Shown here piece after piece: positions 61,966-64,000 of a stretch of 64,000 bases of DNA. The stretch is from the NCBI GenBank assembly GCA_007858575.1, contig CP042279.1:3970501-4034500 (forward strand), written 5' to 3'. The position numbers and the translations under genes were made by a program. The first letter of the stretch is position 1; the number at the start of each line of letters is the position of its first letter. Source of the DNA: Streptomyces sp. WAC08241. Lineage in GTDB: Bacteria; Actinomycetota; Actinomycetes; Streptomycetales; Streptomycetaceae. Under the pieces are notes generated by a model, which did not search any database, was not told the DNA's origin, and saw nothing but the letters and a program-made list of their open reading frames with translations.

Positions 61966-62312
61966 CTAAGCCAGCACGTCCTCCAGCTCCTCCAGGAGGC
62001 GGCGCTTCGGGCGGGCGCCGACCAGGGACTTCACGGGCTCGCCGTCCCGGAAGACCATGAGGGTCGGGTGGCGAGGACCCCGTACCCCACCGTGGTCCCG
62101 GGGTTGCGGTCCACGTCGATCTCGACGATCCGGAGGCGCGCGGCCTCCTCCTCGGCGAGCGCGCCGAGCACCGGCTTGAGCTGCCGGCACGGCCCGCACC
62201 ACTCGGCGGTGAACTTCACCAGGACCGGCAGCCCGGAGCCCAGTACCTCCGTGCCGAAGTCCGCGTCCGTCACCTCGGTCACGCCCGTCGTATGCGTCGT
62301 CATGTCCGTCAT
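61966..62312 (-). CDS. Thioredoxin
   Basis: About 115 residues from ATG 62310-62312 after GGAGGAAGGGG: MTDMTTHTTGVTEVTDADFG. The redox site is KFTAEWCGPCRQLKPVLGAL, then RLRIVEIDVDRNPGTTVGYG, the cis-proline segment TRPTLMVFRDGEPV (rebuilt across a missing base near 62075) and LVGARPKRRLLEELEDVL. It reduces protein disulfides in the cytoplasm. The start overlaps the MerR stop (ATGA), so the regulator and thioredoxin are one operon. Confidence 0.94.
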
Positions 62313-62746
62313 TCCCCTTCCTCCGTGGCTTTCCCGGTGGCTTTCCCGATGGCTTTCTCCGTGCCCAGCTCGCACCGGGGCTCCGGGCCGTGCGGCAGTT
62401 CCGCCTCGGCCCGCAGGAGCTGGGCGCCCACCTGGGCGCGTACCGCCCGGAGCTGTTCGATCAGGCCGTCCAGCTCGGCGACCTTGCGCCGGTAGACGGC
62501 GATCGACGCGGGCACGCGTCCCCGCCGGGTGCCCCGCGCGCAGGCAGTCGACGAACGGCCGCGTCTCCTCCAGCTCGAACCCGAAGTCCTGAAGGGTCCT
62601 GATCTGCCGGAGGAGCCGCAGGTCGTCCTCGTCGTACGTCCGGTGCCCCAGGTCCGTGCGCCGCGCGGTCAGGAGACCGCGCGACTCGTAGTACCGCAGG
62701 GTCCGCGGGTGGTCCCGGCCCGCTCGGCCAGCTCTCCGATGCGCAT
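62309..62746 (-). CDS. MerR-family transcriptional regulator
   Basis: About 146 residues from ATG 62744-62746. The winged HTH is MRIGELAERAGTTPRTLRYY, then ESRGLLTARRTDLGHRTYDE and DDLRLLRQIRTLQDFGFELE. A cysteine (FVDCLRAG) lies in the hinge, the only one near a position used by redox or metal sensors. The dimerisation helix is SIAVYRRKVAELDGLIEQLR. The tail carries a repetitive EKAIGKATGKATEEGE. Frameshifts near 62725 and 62535. It likely controls its own operon with thioredoxin, perhaps in response to thiol stress (inference). Confidence 0.9.
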
Positions 62747-62857
62747 GTCCCCGACGGTAGGCCTTGACGTCGGGGTCAGGGCAAGGGCCGGTGCTCCGGG
62801 GAGGTCGGCCGGCCGCGCGGCTCCCGTGACCCGCCGTGACCATGAAAGAGCAGGAGA

Positions 62858-63058
62858 TCAGCGTTCCCGGCCCGCGCGGGTGAGGTAGGCGTGAAGGCGG
62901 CCGGTCTCGTCCATCCCGGTAGGGCGTTCCTCGCGCGGCCCGCACTCGCCCGGGTCGGCGTGCCAGTACGCCGGGGCGTGAGCTCCTGTGGCGGCGCCGT
63001 CGGGGATCGGCTTGGCCTGGCCGGTGATCGGCTGACCGCAGTACGAGCAGCGCTTCAC
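62858..63058 (-). CDS. Small protein with N-terminal zinc-ribbon-like CxxC
   Basis: About 66 residues from GTG 63056-63058: VKRCSYCGQPITGQAKPIPD. The CSYCGQ pair looks like half of a zinc knuckle; a single further Cys lies in PGECGPREER and a His in YWHADP, which could complete the site. The rest is hydrophilic. The start overlaps the upstream stop (GTGA). Such small proteins occur in accessory gene clusters of Streptomyces; the function is unknown. Confidence 0.65.
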   Translation of the reverse strand: MKRCSYCGQPITGQAKPIPDGAATGAHAPAYWHADPGECGPREERPTGMDETGRLHAYLTRAGRER

Positions 63059-63221
63059 CGGGCTGCCTTCCTCTCCTGGACCTTGTGGCACGGGCAGTCG
63101 CAGCGTTTCGGGGGAACACGAGGGTGGCGCCGACGTAGACCGGGCCGGTCTTGCACCACGTGTGCTCGCCGAACCGGCAATCGGGCCGGATGACTTGCCC
63201 GGTGGGTGCGGCAGCGCTCAC
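63055..63221 (-). CDS. Small cysteine-rich hypothetical protein
   Basis: About 55 residues from GTG 63219-63221: VSAAAPTGQVIRPDCRFGEH, then TWCKTGPVYVGATLVF and, after one missing base in the C/G run near 63110, PKRCDCPCHKVQERKAAR. The CxxxxxxxC and CDCPCH pattern suggests a zinc-binding knuckle. Both ends overlap neighbours by GTGA, so it is part of a tightly coupled three-gene unit. No known function. Confidence 0.6.
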
Positions 63222-63584
63222 CGTGCGGCCTCGGGGCGGTAGGCGTCTCGACGGCCGCCCTCAGGGCGGTGACGTCCGTGAGCCAGGTATCGCCGGGGCA
63301 GATCCGCCAGAACGGCCCCGGCCCGGCCGTCTGCCGCGCGGGCGGTACGAGCACCTTCACGCCCACCCCGAGGACGGTGGTGTTCGTGATGTCCCACCCG
63401 GCCGCGGAGCCCGTCGGCACGAGCCAGTACAGGGCCCGGTCGTCTCGATGACGGCGCCGGAGCGGGCGCCGAGGGTCGCCAGGGCGAGGAGACCGATACT
63501 GCGCGGGACGCGGACGGCGTCCCAGGCCCGGCTGGCGGGTTGCGCCGCGGTCGCGGCGCCGAGCTGTAGTGCGGGTGATGTCAT
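63218..63584 (-). CDS. Hypothetical protein of the right-end cassette
   Basis: About 122 residues from ATG 63582-63584 after CGGAGG: MTSPALQLGAATAAQPASRA. It continues WDAVRVPRSIGLLALATLGA, then a frameshift near 63435 and YWLVPTGSAAGWDITNTTVL, PGPFWRICPGDTWLTDVTAL. A second break near 63265 leads to the stop that overlaps the next GTG. The WDAVRVP and GPFWRICPGD motifs recur, as I recall, in Streptomyces proteins encoded near XRE regulators. No function is known. It is divergent from the XRE gene. Confidence 0.55.
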
Positions 63585-63757
63585 CGCCGCCTCCGTTCGG
63601 TGGGGGTTCATCGTCGCCACCGGGCACGAACGCACGCGATGACTTTCACCGGACTTTCCCAGGCGGAGAACCGGACCTATGGACACTCATGAGGGTCAAC
63701 GCTGGTGTACGTAGCGACTTTTGGCGACACTGAAACACGCACCCGAGGAGGTGAGCC
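63585..63757. promoter_or_regulatory. Divergent promoter region of the XRE cassette
   Basis: A 173-base spacer, lower in GC than the flanks. GCGACTTTTGGCGACAC (63715-63731) contains two GCGAC words separated by TTTTG, a candidate operator. GAGGAGGTGAGCC precedes the XRE start. Confidence 0.45.
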
Positions 63758-64000
63758 ATGCCGAAACCCGGCAACACCAAGCTCGTCGCCGCGCGCGTCG
63801 CGGCCGGCTACCGCTCCCAAGAGGCGCTCGCCGCCGCCTTGGACGTCACCGTCCGACAGGTCGGCCGCTGGGAGTCCGCGAACCCGCCCTGGCCCCAGCC
63901 CGTCCACCAGGAACGCCTCACCCGGCTGCTCGGCCAGAGCCTCACCGACCTCGGTTTCACCCCGCCCACCGGCCGCGTCGAAACCTCCGCCCCGCGCCCC
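63758..64000 (+). CDS. XRE-family HTH regulator (N-terminal part, runs off the right edge)
   Basis: From ATG 63758, behind an excellent GAGGAGG, the protein starts MPKPGNTKLVAARVAAGYRS. The helix-turn-helix is QEALAAALDVTVRQVGRWES, followed by HQERLTRLLGQSLTDLGFTP and a Pro/Thr-rich linker. At least 81 residues lie in the window; the C-terminal part, often TPR repeats in this class, is outside. It is divergent from three small coupled genes, which it may regulate. Confidence 0.8.
   Translation, partial: MPKPGNTKLVAARVAAGYRSQEALAAALDVTVRQVGRWESANPPWPQPVHQERLTRLLGQSLTDLGFTPPTGRVETSAPRP

Noticed and set aside
61825..62592. Rightward 255-codon frame across thioredoxin and MerR
   Set aside because: Opposes two genes with clear active-site and HTH motifs, and most of it is Arg/Pro-rich shadow composition.

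Overview
The window is about 64 kb of very GC-rich actinobacterial chromosome, almost certainly Streptomyces. The protein families, GTG/TTG starts, ATGA and GTGA start/stop overlaps and gene order all point there. From memory, the order matches the S. coelicolor block from about SCO5495 (left) down to SCO5437 (right), with anchors at ligA, the gcv/glyA/sdaA genes, the glgE cluster and a HelD-like helicase. That assignment is recollection, not a search.

The most important caveat is sequence quality. Most genes, including essential ones such as ligA and glyA, are interrupted by one-base or two-base frameshifts, mostly in G or C runs of 4-5 or in short dinucleotide repeats. Conserved protein sequence continues in another frame at each break. 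I therefore annotate full-length genes across the breaks and read them as consensus errors, not pseudogenes. A few genes, such as sdaA, the 4710-5288 lipoprotein, the NIPSNAP gene, the EF-hand gene and the HATPase gene, are uninterrupted.

Left part (1-14 kb): the N-terminus of a polytopic membrane protein (possibly a c-di-GMP enzyme), ligA, a MetE-like protein, an SDR, a coupled trio (WXG100-like protein, large DUF1023 hydrolase, lipoprotein), a LOG protein, a degenerate hydrolase, a NIPSNAP protein, mnmA, a Tat amidase, a cysteine desulfurase, a thioesterase and a TRIC-type channel. From 14 to 21 kb lies a peptide ABC operon read leftward in the order oppC-oppA-oppB-oppD-oppF. It has a 38-nt perfect palindrome after oppA and a strong terminator after oppF.

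Middle (21-33 kb): two SseB-like genes, an AAA kinase, then a tandem glycine riboswitch followed by gcvT, gcvH, glyA and sdaA. These genes describe a route from glycine through serine to pyruvate. Next come a small protein, an EF-hand protein, a beta-propeller lipoprotein, an anti-sigma-like ATPase, an enoyl-CoA hydratase and the first of two tandem L,D-transpeptidases.

Right part (33-64 kb): the second L,D-transpeptidase, glgX behind a 21-bp perfect hairpin, a LuxR/histidine kinase pair with a drug-type ABC exporter, a membrane protein, a heterodimeric ABC exporter pair, an M4 metalloprotease, and an alpha-glucan cluster. In that cluster glgP is divergent from glgE-treS-pep2-glgB: TreS makes maltose from trehalose, Pep2 phosphorylates it, GlgE polymerises it and GlgB branches the product. 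A HelD-like helicase, a MerR-thioredoxin operon and an accessory-looking cassette of small coupled genes divergent from an XRE regulator close the window.
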